DNA from: CAJXNP01 sp050305935
GTDB lineage: Bacteria > Bacteroidota > Bacteroidia > Cytophagales > Cyclobacteriaceae
Assembly: GCA_050305935.1 (NCBI GenBank)
Contig: JBNLGG010000078.1
Span: forward strand, 1-17,749
Reading direction: 5' to 3'
Length of the DNA: 17,749 nt
Shown: one piece after another, positions 13,246-17,749 of the stretch
Layout: each line of letters starts with the position of its first letter
Position numbering within the stretch: position 1 is the first letter of the stretch
The notes under the pieces: generated by a model
What the model was told of the DNA's origin: nothing
The model's input: only the letters and a program-made list of their open reading frames with translations
Database searches by the model: none
Program-made: the position numbers and the translations under genes

Positions 13246-13260
13246 GGTTGTCAATCAAAA
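13246..13260. repeat. 15-bp direct repeat, copy at methyltransferase 5' end
   Basis: Same GGTTGTCAATCAAAA as at 12514-12528, in the same orientation, lying between the methyltransferase start and the stop of the gene upstream. Confidence 0.7.
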
Positions 13261-13264
13261 CAAT

Positions 13265-13453
13265 TCAGGGACGTTCAGCTCCGTTTACCATGTCTGTGAA
13301 TTGCTCTACGTATCTTTTGGCGTATTTCTTAGCATCATTTGGATCTCTGAGGCCGGTAAGATACCAATATTGCAACACGGTTAACAGGTTTGGTTCTTTG
13401 GTTGTTGCCTCGTCGAACTTTGGTCTGTACTTTGTGAATATGGACTTATCCAT
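13265..13453 (-). CDS. Small phage protein of unknown function
   Basis: 62 aa, mainly helical, beginning MDKSIFTKYRPKF and containing LLTVLQYWYLTGLRDPNDAKKYAKRYVEQ. It lacks Cys motifs or membrane segments. Its ribosome site GGAGGGGTT-ATG is identical to that of the methyltransferase gene just downstream, another sign of shuffling around that gene. No family recognised. Confidence 0.62.
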   Translation of the reverse strand: MDKSIFTKYRPKFDEATTKEPNLLTVLQYWYLTGLRDPNDAKKYAKRYVEQFTDMVNGAERP

Positions 13454-13534
13454 AACCCCTCCCTAACCGCATATGTTGGATACCGGACGGCCCAAAATCT
13501 CGGCGGCCTTCTTGTAGATTTCTTTTATTGTTGT

Positions 13535-13738
13535 TCAGGACACCAATACCTTCCGGCTTGATATGCCGCATCCTTTGCAATGGTTGCATTCTGTAGGCAT
13601 GGGGTATCCTGAAAAGTAACCCTCTCCATGGCATTCAGGGCACTCGCACTCTATGGTTTCATAAAACTCACCAATCAGAGCCGCCTTGGCCCCGTTTTCT
13701 GCGGTCAAACTATCGGGCATGATTATGTCTGACATCAT
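13535..13738 (-). CDS. DnaJ-type zinc-finger protein (possibly interrupted by TGA)
   Basis: 67 aa. The core CPECHGEG (about 33-40) and CNHCKGCG (about 51-58) is the CxxCxGxG pair of a DnaJ-type zinc finger, common in small phage proteins. AAAGGA lies 4 nt before the first ATG (13738) and 7 nt before a second ATG at 13735; either start is possible. After its TGA (13535-13537) the same frame stays open for 23 codons (TIKEIYKKAAEILG..NICG) and ends right at the ribosome site of the next gene, with no start codon of its own. So the original protein may have been about 90 aa. Probably a protein- or nucleic-acid-binding zinc module. Confidence 0.7.
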   Translation of the reverse strand: MMSDIIMPDSLTAENGAKAALIGEFYETIECECPECHGEGYFSGYPMPTECNHCKGCGISSRKVLVS

Positions 13739-13759
13739 TCATTCCTTTCTGGTGGTGGG

Positions 13760-14359
13760 CTAAACTCTCTTAAATTCTATGACCCAAACCCAAGGATTTG
13801 AATGCCATGGATATTTTTTGGCGTTGATTGAGTCCCATAAATACATGAATGCGTCTTGTGCTGTTGCGCCATCGCTTTTAAGGACACACTTCCCCTGGCC
13901 AACTATAAACATATCCTGTGTTTCTTGTATTCCTTCTGATATTGAATCTTTCTCTGTGATCTCCTGCAACCGCTCGCAACGTATCTCTTTTATCTCAAGA
14001 TTTATACGGCATTGATCTCTGAGCATGTGTATTGATGGGCGAACAGACCTTTTATAATTCCATCCAGTATGCGCTAAACTTCCGTCCGAACAATACCGTC
14101 CTTCTGACCCGTAAGGTCCGCTATATTCTCCAATCGATTCTCGAACCCACAGTTTGCCACCCGGTTTCGGAAACGGGCATTTTACAAATTCATCTTCACT
14201 TTCAAACCCGAACCCATCTTCACAATCATATGGTTTAAAGCTTTTGGGCGCACCTGATAGTCTGTATTTGTGCTTAACGACTCGCCTGGTTTGTGTCTTG
14301 CGGCCCTGGAGTATGGCGTTCACCATTGGTGCGCTAAAAAGTATAGGTCGCTCTTCCAT
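13760..14359 (-). CDS. ASCH-domain phage protein
   Basis: 199 aa. It starts MEERPILFSAPMVNAILQGRKTQTRR, then CPFPKPGGKLWVRESI, RPSIHMLRDQCRINLEIKEIRCERLQEI, and ends LWDSINAKKYPWHSNPWVWVIEFKR. This is the usual phage ASCH protein layout; ASCH domains are PUA-related beta barrels thought to bind RNA or modified nucleotides. The exact role is unknown. Start: ATGATG, and the second ATG (14359) has GGAGG 4 nt upstream, the first only 1 nt. The TGA of an upstream frame (LRLEE-stop type) overlaps it. Confidence 0.87.
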   Translation of the reverse strand: MEERPILFSAPMVNAILQGRKTQTRRVVKHKYRLSGAPKSFKPYDCEDGFGFESEDEFVKCPFPKPGGKLWVRESIGEYSGPYGSEGRYCSDGSLAHTGWNYKRSVRPSIHMLRDQCRINLEIKEIRCERLQEITEKDSISEGIQETQDMFIVGQGKCVLKSDGATAQDAFMYLWDSINAKKYPWHSNPWVWVIEFKRV

Positions 14360-14454
14360 CATTCCTCCAATCTGAACCCACGTATCTCAGGCGTGTTGTA
14401 AATCTGCCCGAGAGTCAGGTTCTCAATGCGCTTTAGTTCGTGGGGCAGGAGCGG
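14359..14454 (-). other. Open frame without start; probable frameshifted end of the 14624 gene
   Basis: 31 codons ending LPHELKRIENLTLGQIYN..RGFRLEE, with the TGA overlapping the ASCH start. There is no ATG, GTG or TTG at its beginning and no ribosome site. It is in the -1 frame of the gene ending at 14433 and overlaps its last codons, across a CCCC run (14442-14445). It looks like the real C-terminus of that gene. Confidence 0.4.
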
Positions 14455-14624
14455 TTAATCGCTTTATTGAATTCAATCTCAATATCCCACTCCAATCGGC
14501 AATTACTATTCGTCCCTGTGCAAACTGGTGGATACGATCCGGCGTGTATTTGTGATCCGCAGACAACACAATGGATATTGATTCCATCGTCTTCTATCTC
14601 TTTGTATGGTGATTTAGTAGCCAT
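14433..14624 (-). CDS. Small zinc-binding-like phage protein (3' end possibly frameshifted)
   Basis: 63 aa. Cys19-x2-Cys22, Cys35 and Cys42 (HCVVCGSQIHAG, PPVCTG, NCRLEW) give a plausible zinc-binding site. AAGGAGAT stands 3 nt before the ATG. It is the first gene after the regulator. It ends INRSCPTN-stop, but the -1 frame continues with a convincing segment to the next gene start, so the present end may be the result of one missing base or a recoding site. Confidence 0.62.
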   Translation of the reverse strand: MATKSPYKEIEDDGINIHCVVCGSQIHAGSYPPVCTGTNSNCRLEWDIEIEFNKAINRSCPTN

Positions 14625-14658
14625 ACCATCTCCTTATCTTTATCGTTGTTTGTGGTAA

Positions 14659-14865
14659 TCAAAACCCGAACTCATGCGGCACCTTGCGGATTAGCTTGGT
14701 TGCCTTTTCCATGATCTCGTCCGGTATTGGCCGCTTGTCGTTTTCGTATTTAGATAGCAAAGTCACATCGATTCTGAGATGCTTGGCCATCCTGTCCTGA
14801 TCCCATAGCAGATTTAGCCGGATCAACCTTAGCCGATTTCCATTGGTATATTGTTTTGTTTTCAT
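14659..14865 (-). CDS. Cro-like helix-turn-helix regulator
   Basis: 68 aa, starting MKTKQYTNGNRLRLIRL. The HTH is WDQDRMAKHLRIDVTLLSKYEN (about 21-42), an XRE-type pattern whose recognition helix ends SKYENDKR. There is no dimerisation or cleavage domain, so it is of Cro size rather than of full repressor size. The ATG is 7 nt downstream of a -10 element and has no Shine-Dalgarno, so the mRNA is probably leaderless. It is the first gene of the minus-strand early operon, as Cro is in lambdoid phages, and should bind the operator between the divergent promoters. Confidence 0.8.
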   Translation of the reverse strand: MKTKQYTNGNRLRLIRLNLLWDQDRMAKHLRIDVTLLSKYENDKRPIPDEIMEKATKLIRKVPHEFGF

Positions 14866-14872
14866 AATTTTG

Positions 14873-14901
14873 GTTGTATCAGTTATTTTTTTGGGTGTCA
14901 A
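14873..14901 (-). promoter_or_regulatory. Early promoter for the minus-strand operon
   Basis: TTGACA (14896-14901), 17-nt spacer, TACAAC (14873-14878; 4 of 6). Transcription should start at or beside the ATG at 14865, giving a leaderless or nearly leaderless regulator mRNA. Confidence 0.65.
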
Positions 14902-14918
14902 CTATTTTTTTGTTGACA
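14896..14918. promoter_or_regulatory. Operator-like palindrome formed by two facing -35 boxes
   Basis: TGTCAAC (14896-14902) and GTTGACA (14912-14918) form a perfect inverted repeat with a 9-nt T-rich centre. It covers both -35 elements, so a dimeric regulator bound here could shut off both arms together. Confidence 0.55.
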
Positions 14919-14940
14919 TGGGTATTTTTTGTGGTATGGT
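14913..14940 (+). promoter_or_regulatory. Early promoter for the plus-strand operon
   Basis: TTGACA (14913-14918), 16-nt spacer, TATGGT (14935-14940). The ATG at 14946 begins 6 nt after the -10, about where transcription should start; no Shine-Dalgarno precedes it. Confidence 0.65.
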
Positions 14941-14945
14941 AAGCC

Positions 14946-15143
14946 ATGATCAGAACAAAACAGGATCTATACGACAGGATTACAAACCATTTCGGGTACC
15001 GCATCAAAAACATACCGGTCCTAAAGTTGGACCACTGGCCGTCCGAAATGATGAATGATTGGGTACCAAGTGAGGATGACATGCGGATTAGCCGCAATCG
15101 TATCCACGCAAGATTATCAACCTCCCAGCGGTCGCTTTTGTAG
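14946..15143 (+). CDS. First gene of plus-strand early operon, unknown function
   Basis: 65 aa, beginning MIRTKQDLYDRITNHFGYRI and ending RLSTSQRSLL. It is helical and slightly basic at the C-terminus; WPSEMMNDWVPSEDDMR in the middle looks like a short folded segment. No family is recognised. Its start lies just downstream of the plus-strand -10 element, so translation is probably leaderless. The stop codon sits in the loop of a strong hairpin (15124-15152). By position it corresponds to the first gene of a lambda PL-like operon, where antiterminators or small regulators are common, but nothing in the sequence shows such a role. Confidence 0.55.
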   Translation: MIRTKQDLYDRITNHFGYRIKNIPVLKLDHWPSEMMNDWVPSEDDMRISRNRIHARLSTSQRSLL

Positions 15144-15152
15144 ACCGCTGGG
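15124..15152 (+). promoter_or_regulatory. Strong hairpin between first and second early genes
   Basis: CCCAGCGGTC and GACCGCTGGG form a perfect 10-bp stem with a 9-nt loop containing the TAG stop of the gene before. No T tract follows, so it is not a standard terminator. The next ribosome site (GGAGGGGG) begins 3 nt after the stem, so it may influence translation or RNA stability. Confidence 0.6.
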
Positions 15153-15165
15153 CATGGAGGGGGAA

Positions 15166-15773
15166 ATGAAGGAAGTAAAAAGCCAAGATGAGTTTGAAAA
15201 ATACTATGGTAATGGAGAACGTGTTTTTTTAATTGTCGGGTTCACCGTCGTGCTGTGGGAAACAGCCATGCCGAGCTGTGGGGAAACAGCCATGCCGAGC
15301 TGTGGGATTTTAGTGTTGGGCATTTGTTGAGTGGGCAAGCAAAATTTAAAATTGGTAAAAATGCGTTCATCATTAAATCAGAATATCCTGAGGATATCGA
15401 AGAATGGTGTTTAATGAAGGGTATATTAATAAAAAATAACCGTATCATGTTATGGAAGTGTGTTGATGCTAATGGAAATGATTTTTACACAGGAAAAGTT
15501 AATTATCTGGGTAGAGAAACGATATGCCCAGATTGGGAGGAAAATTATACTTCTGAGTGCGGGTATGCATTGCATCTTGCTGATTCTCCATCTGCTGCAA
15601 GATCATTCGTATCGTATGAGAGACTTAAAACGGCACGCCTATTGAGAGTGTCTGTCAATATAAAAGATTGCAAATGCTACGGAGGCAGCCCTGATTACCC
15701 AATGAAATTGATGGCCAGCAAATGCAGATTTGTAAAAGAATATCCAATTAATTATGATGGTATGGGTAAATGA
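15166..15773 (+). pseudogene. Phage protein with C-terminal DUF7666-like domain, split by a frameshift
   Basis: ATG 15166 has GGAGG 5 nt upstream and opens MKEVKSQDEFEKYYGNGE. This frame ends at 15330, but the -1 frame continues from about 15255 to 15773 with NSHAELWGNSHAELWDFSVGHLL, then KFKIGKNAFIIKSEYPEDIEEW, and a C-terminal domain with CGYALHLADSPSAARSF, VNIKDCKCYGG and KCRFVKEYPI. One more G in the first GGG run (15257-15259), as found in the next repeat unit (GGGG), would join them into a protein of about 202 aa. The N-terminal repeats are pentapeptide-like. The function is unknown. It is either off-phase, decayed or misassembled. Confidence 0.68.
15255..15301. repeat. Tandem 23/24-bp repeat with a one-base length difference
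   Basis: Units at 15255-15277 and 15278-15301 are identical except for the G run after GT (GGG against GGGG). The second encodes GNSHAELW in the downstream frame. The difference is what puts the gene out of frame. Confidence 0.85.
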
Positions 15774-15913
15774 AAGCATCCTACTACATAATCATAATAG
15801 GCGCCCTACTCGCCATAATCTGGCAGCAGTACGATGCAAAACGCCAGTTGGTGGTCGAGCGGGCCGTGATTGAGCAGCATGTTAAAAACTACCGGGAGGC
15901 ACTCAAAAAATGA
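15770..15913 (+). CDS. 47-aa single-pass membrane microprotein
   Basis: Starts MKASYYIIIIGALLAIIW, a clear hydrophobic segment from residue 5 to 18, followed by a charged helical tail (QQYDAKRQLVVERAVIEQHVKNYREALKK). The build fits a type II or N-in membrane anchor with a cytoplasmic coiled-coil-like tail. Overlaps both neighbours as ATGA (15770-15773 and 15910-15913), strong support for translation. It resembles small lysis-inhibitor, spanin-like or superinfection-exclusion proteins only in general build; no function can be assigned. Confidence 0.68.
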   Translation: MKASYYIIIIGALLAIIWQQYDAKRQLVVERAVIEQHVKNYREALKK

Positions 15914-16131
15914 GCTCATTACCGCACCAACCAACAGACATCGGAGAAGATCGTTGCCATCTTTGCATCGGGTGGGGCGACACGCTAAAGGCTATAACGA
16001 CCGGCGAATATGATAAGGCATGCATGTATCGTGAATGCAAGGGGTTTATCAGGCGCAGACGAAACGTTTTCGGTGTTATGATTGATGACAGCCAAGGCAC
16101 GCCTTCTGTTTTTCGGGCGGTGGGGGATTGA
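15910..16131 (+). CDS. Small Cys-containing phage protein
   Basis: 73 aa. Cys16-x2-Cys19 (DRCHLCIGW) and Cys38/Cys43 (ACMYRECKG) give a plausible zinc site, followed by RRRRN, a basic stretch. No recognised family. Its ATG overlaps the stop of the membrane microprotein gene, and the next gene starts 1 nt after its own TGA, so it sits in a coupled chain. Confidence 0.65.
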   Translation: MSSLPHQPTDIGEDRCHLCIGWGDTLKAITTGEYDKACMYRECKGFIRRRRNVFGVMIDDSQGTPSVFRAVGD

Positions 16132-16132
16132 T

Positions 16133-16345
16133 ATGTGCCAATATTTTTGCGAATGCAATGATGGTCCGTACACTTATTATAAAGATAGAATGACTGCCCT
16201 TGATTTTTATAATCAGAAAGAAGCGGAAGAAGATGATTTCAACGTTTCAAAACACAATCCGCAATGCCCGATATGTGGAATGCATCCATGGAGGTACATC
16301 ATTGATGAAGAAAATAATACACTCAATCCCCAGGATAATTGTTGA
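16133..16345 (+). CDS. Small Cys-rich phage protein
   Basis: 70 aa beginning MCQYFCECNDGPY. Cys2, Cys6 and Cys8 at the start and a later C-x2-C (PQCPICGMHPW) suggest a zinc module; the rest is acidic (EAEEDDFN). ATG at 16133 is preferred to the frame start at 16082, which overlaps the upstream gene; GGGGG lies 6 nt before it. Unknown function. Confidence 0.6.
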   Translation: MCQYFCECNDGPYTYYKDRMTALDFYNQKEAEEDDFNVSKHNPQCPICGMHPWRYIIDEENNTLNPQDNC

Positions 16346-16412
16346 AATAATCGGCATGATTGTAATTGTCGCCATAGCATCCATGCTTGCTGTGGCCTAT
16401 GGATGGAGGTAA
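16305..16412 (+). CDS. 35-aa single-pass membrane microprotein
   Basis: MKKIIHSIPRIIVEIIG followed by a hydrophobic stretch MIVIVAIASMLAVAYGW to the C-terminus. GGAGGT lies 9 nt before the ATG. It overlaps the upstream gene by 41 nt in another frame. A basic N-terminus with one membrane helix suggests an inner-membrane peptide. Function unknown. Confidence 0.55.
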   Translation: MKKIIHSIPRIIVEIIGMIVIVAIASMLAVAYGWR

Positions 16413-16444
16413 CCAATCATTACCAAACAACAAAACCTACCCAA

Positions 16445-16492
16445 GCGCCCGGCATGATCGATGAGAACTGAAGCCGCTCTAATGCCGGGCGC
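16445..16492 (+). promoter_or_regulatory. Long GC-rich hairpin before the hexapeptide-repeat gene
   Basis: GCGCCCGGCAT (16445-16455) and ATGCCGGGCGC (16482-16492) are perfect inverted repeats with a 26-nt loop. No T tract follows. It lies in the 104-nt spacer, ending about 12 nt before the AAGGAGGT ribosome site of the next gene, so it may act on RNA stability or processing. Confidence 0.6.
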
Positions 16493-16516
16493 CCTATCAA
16501 ATAAGGAGGTGGACAA

Positions 16517-17107
16517 ATGAAAACGTGGAAAGAAATAAAATCAGAGTACCGAAATTGGCCAATAAACGAATATGGCTATCATGTTTCTCCTGAAAACTTT
16601 TGGTTGAAGATCGGAGACTGGGCCGAGATCGGAGACAGTGCCGAGATCGGAGACAGTGCCAAGATCGGAGACAGGGCCAAGATCGGAGACAGTGCCGAGA
16701 TCGGAGACAATGCCAAGATCGGATACAGTGCCAAGATCGGAGGCTGGACCGAGATCGGATACAGTGCCAAGATCGGAGACAGGGCCGAGATCGGATACGG
16801 TGCCAAGATCGGAGACAGGGCCGAGATCGGATACGGTGCCAAGATCGGAGACAGTGCCAAGATCGGAGACAGGGCCAAAATAAAAAATACATGCTTGACA
16901 TACATTTCCGGGTCAATGCATCAGATCTATCTATATGACCCCGATAAAAAAATGATCGGGATCGGGTGTATCGTTAAAACTATATCGGAATGGATTAATG
17001 AATATCAATCCATCGGAAAAGAAAATAATTACACCAAAGAACAAATAATCGAATATGGAAAATACATTAGGTTGTTTGCAGATATATACGGGGAGGTGGA
17101 CAAATGA
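16517..17107 (+). CDS. Hexapeptide-repeat phage protein (beta-helix-like)
   Basis: 196 aa. After a 30-residue N-terminus come 15 consecutive six-residue units of the form K/E-I-G-D/Y-S/R-A (residues 31-120), then a globular C-terminal domain with GSMHQIYLYDPDKKMIGIGC and EYGKYIRLFADIYGEV. Regular I at every sixth position is the signature of a left-handed beta helix, as in hexapeptide acyltransferases, though no catalytic His is visible, so a structural or binding role is likelier. The repeat is encoded by a nearly pure 18-bp tandem array. AGGAGGT stands 6 nt before the ATG; the stop overlaps the next start as ATGA. Confidence 0.78.
   Translation: MKTWKEIKSEYRNWPINEYGYHVSPENFWLKIGDWAEIGDSAEIGDSAKIGDRAKIGDSAEIGDNAKIGYSAKIGGWTEIGYSAKIGDRAEIGYGAKIGDRAEIGYGAKIGDSAKIGDRAKIKNTCLTYISGSMHQIYLYDPDKKMIGIGCIVKTISEWINEYQSIGKENNYTKEQIIEYGKYIRLFADIYGEVDK
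16607..16876. repeat. 18-bp tandem array, 15 units
   Basis: Units follow RAGATCGGAGACAGTGCC with few differences (GAC/TAC, AGT/AGG/GGT, rarely TGG). The high DNA-level identity across units implies recent expansion by slippage. All reading frames on the plus strand and at least two on the minus strand are open across it, which produces several spurious long frames. Confidence 0.92.
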
Positions 17108-17460
17108 ACGAATACCACGGAATGCTAAACGACATACACAAGGTTTCTGAAATGCAAACAGGGATAGAGCTGCTTATTGCTCAGTGGATCGATGCAATCA
17201 ACAACGCCATGCCAGAGTATGAATACAGCGGAGATCCTGGAGACATTGAACGCTATCGGTTTTTGGTTGACCAAAAAGCATCGGCTGGCGCGTTTATCGA
17301 GGAAATTGTAGACCGTGCGGTTGAGCTTGAAAATGTTTTGTATGATCCAGACATGCCCATGGGGACCGGGATATCAAACCGGGATCGTGGGCCGAATGAG
17401 ATTAGTTTGAGGGATTCAATTAAGGATGCAAACAAAGCCCTATATGGGATGCATGAATAA
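17104..17460 (+). CDS. Phage protein of unknown function
   Basis: 118 aa, acidic and mostly helical (VSEMQTGIELLIAQWIDAINNAM; FIEEIVDRAVELENVL). No recognised motif. The start is joined to the gene before by ATGA, and its ribosome site repeats that gene's start region (GGAGGTGGACAAATGA at 17092 and 16505). It is probably co-translated and part of the recombination arm, two genes before the ERF-like gene. Confidence 0.68.
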   Translation: MNEYHGMLNDIHKVSEMQTGIELLIAQWIDAINNAMPEYEYSGDPGDIERYRFLVDQKASAGAFIEEIVDRAVELENVLYDPDMPMGTGISNRDRGPNEISLRDSIKDANKALYGMHE

Positions 17461-17471
17461 AAGGAGTGGAT

Positions 17472-17549
17472 ATGGAAAACGAACTCGCAAAACGGATCAT
17501 CACAATGATAGCTGAAGGGATTATCGATCACGTAACCATTAATTATTAA
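17472..17549 (+). CDS. 25-aa phage microprotein
   Basis: MENELAKRIITMIAEG and a short tail ending INY. One amphipathic helix. GGAG lies 5 nt before the ATG, and the ERF-like gene begins 11 nt after the stop. Its position and ribosome site favour translation; its function is unknown. Confidence 0.45.
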   Translation: MENELAKRIITMIAEGIIDHVTINY

Positions 17550-17560
17550 CGGAGGTTCCC

Positions 17561-17749
17561 ATGGACGATTTAGAGCGCTGCAACGAAATAAAGCGCGAAC
17601 TACAGACGGTATCCGATACGCACGACATAGTACCACAAGACCGGCCCTATGACCGGATTCTCGAGCTTGCCATCAGCCAGGGAGCCCCGCTCGAACAGCT
17701 CGAAAAGTGGATGGAGCTTAAGCAGCGATATGAGGCAGACGAGGCCAGA
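17561..17749 (+). CDS. Probable ERF-family single-strand annealing protein, N-terminus only
   Basis: 63 codons visible. After a variable N-terminus (ERCNEIKRELQTV) comes YDRILELAISQGAPLEQLEKWMELKQRYEADEAR. From family knowledge, ERF recombinases open this way, with the pattern LxxAI-x-QGA-x-LEQLEK-x-M-x-L-x-x-x-E-A-x-EAR before the conserved AF domain, so the frame probably continues into a full ERF protein beyond the edge. Such proteins anneal complementary single strands during phage recombination. GGAGGT stands 4 nt before the ATG. The core domain is not in the window, so the call rests on the N-terminal pattern alone. Confidence 0.6.
   Translation, partial: MDDLERCNEIKRELQTVSDTHDIVPQDRPYDRILELAISQGAPLEQLEKWMELKQRYEADEAR

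Noticed and set aside
13446..13634. Frame MPWRGLLFRIPHAYRM on the minus strand
   Set aside because: It overlaps the DnaJ-type zinc-finger gene and the following start region, has no ribosome site, and has no motif.
16607..16876. CRISPR array
   Set aside because: The 18-bp units are contiguous with no unique spacers, and lie in phase within a coding frame.
16497..16938. Several long frames on both strands across 16579-16938 (LRSWHC-, ILALSPI- and RDRRQ-type repeats)
   Set aside because: They are the other readings of the 18-bp array, which has no stops in these frames; none has a ribosome site and the protein pattern simply mirrors the repeat.
1..17749. Reassignment of TAG or TGA as a sense codon to explain interrupted genes
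   Set aside because: TAG ends the genes at 2227, 12110 and 13760, and TGA ends many others in ATGA overlaps, so both act as stops here.
1..17749. tRNA genes, integrase, attachment sites or insertion sequences
   Set aside because: I found no cloverleaf-like sequence with a TTCGANTC arm in the right context, no tyrosine or serine recombinase motif, and no transposase. Lysogeny therefore cannot be judged from this window.

Overview
This window looks like part of a tailed bacteriophage or prophage (Caudoviricetes). It carries both terminase subunits, a SAM-dependent DNA methyltransferase, a Toprim primase, an SF2 helicase, a RusA-like resolvase, HNH endonucleases, a Cro-like regulator and the start of a probable ERF recombinase. 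Most genes are tiny, often overlap by ATGA, and have strong AGGAGG-type ribosome sites. The host cannot be named from sequence. The purine-rich Shine-Dalgarno sites and TTGACA-type promoters fit a sigma70 bacterium with a standard code: TAA, TAG and TGA all end genes.

Layout, left to right. (1) 1-1925, minus strand: large terminase (runs off the left edge) and small terminase behind a good sigma70-like promoter. (2) 1972-2950, plus strand: three small genes ending in a hairpin-plus-T terminator. (3) 3000-14901, minus strand: a long, tightly packed early operon headed by a 68-aa HTH regulator. It contains an ASCH protein, DnaJ-like zinc protein, methyltransferase, DUF6291-like protein, HNH, SF2 helicase, HNH-AP2, primase, a Gp37/Gp68-type (DUF5131) protein, a RusA-like nuclease, many Cys-rich small proteins, a possible papain-fold protein and a DHH phosphoesterase. 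A two-codon ORF behind a very strong ribosome site follows the last gene. (4) 14913-17749, plus strand: the divergent early operon. It holds small proteins, a frameshifted gene with a tandem repeat, two single-TM microproteins, a hexapeptide-repeat (beta-helix-like) protein, and the N-terminus of a probable ERF single-strand annealing protein.

How it fits together: the divergent promoters at 14873-14940 resemble a lambdoid early switch. The minus arm (regulator first, like Cro) carries replication and nucleotide-processing genes; the plus arm carries recombination. Both arms have first genes whose ATG lies about where transcription should start, so both may be leaderless. Packaging genes have their own promoter at the far left.

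The most interesting signals are: a canonical -1 slippery heptamer (C CCT TTT) that would join the well-placed start at 6955 to the RusA-like frame; a lambda-bar-like Met-Ile minigene after the last early gene; an HNH-AP2 gene inserted between helicase and primase with a duplicated start region; and several genes split by one stop codon or one missing base. The last group could mean recoding, decay of a prophage, or homopolymer errors in the assembly; the sequence alone cannot separate these.
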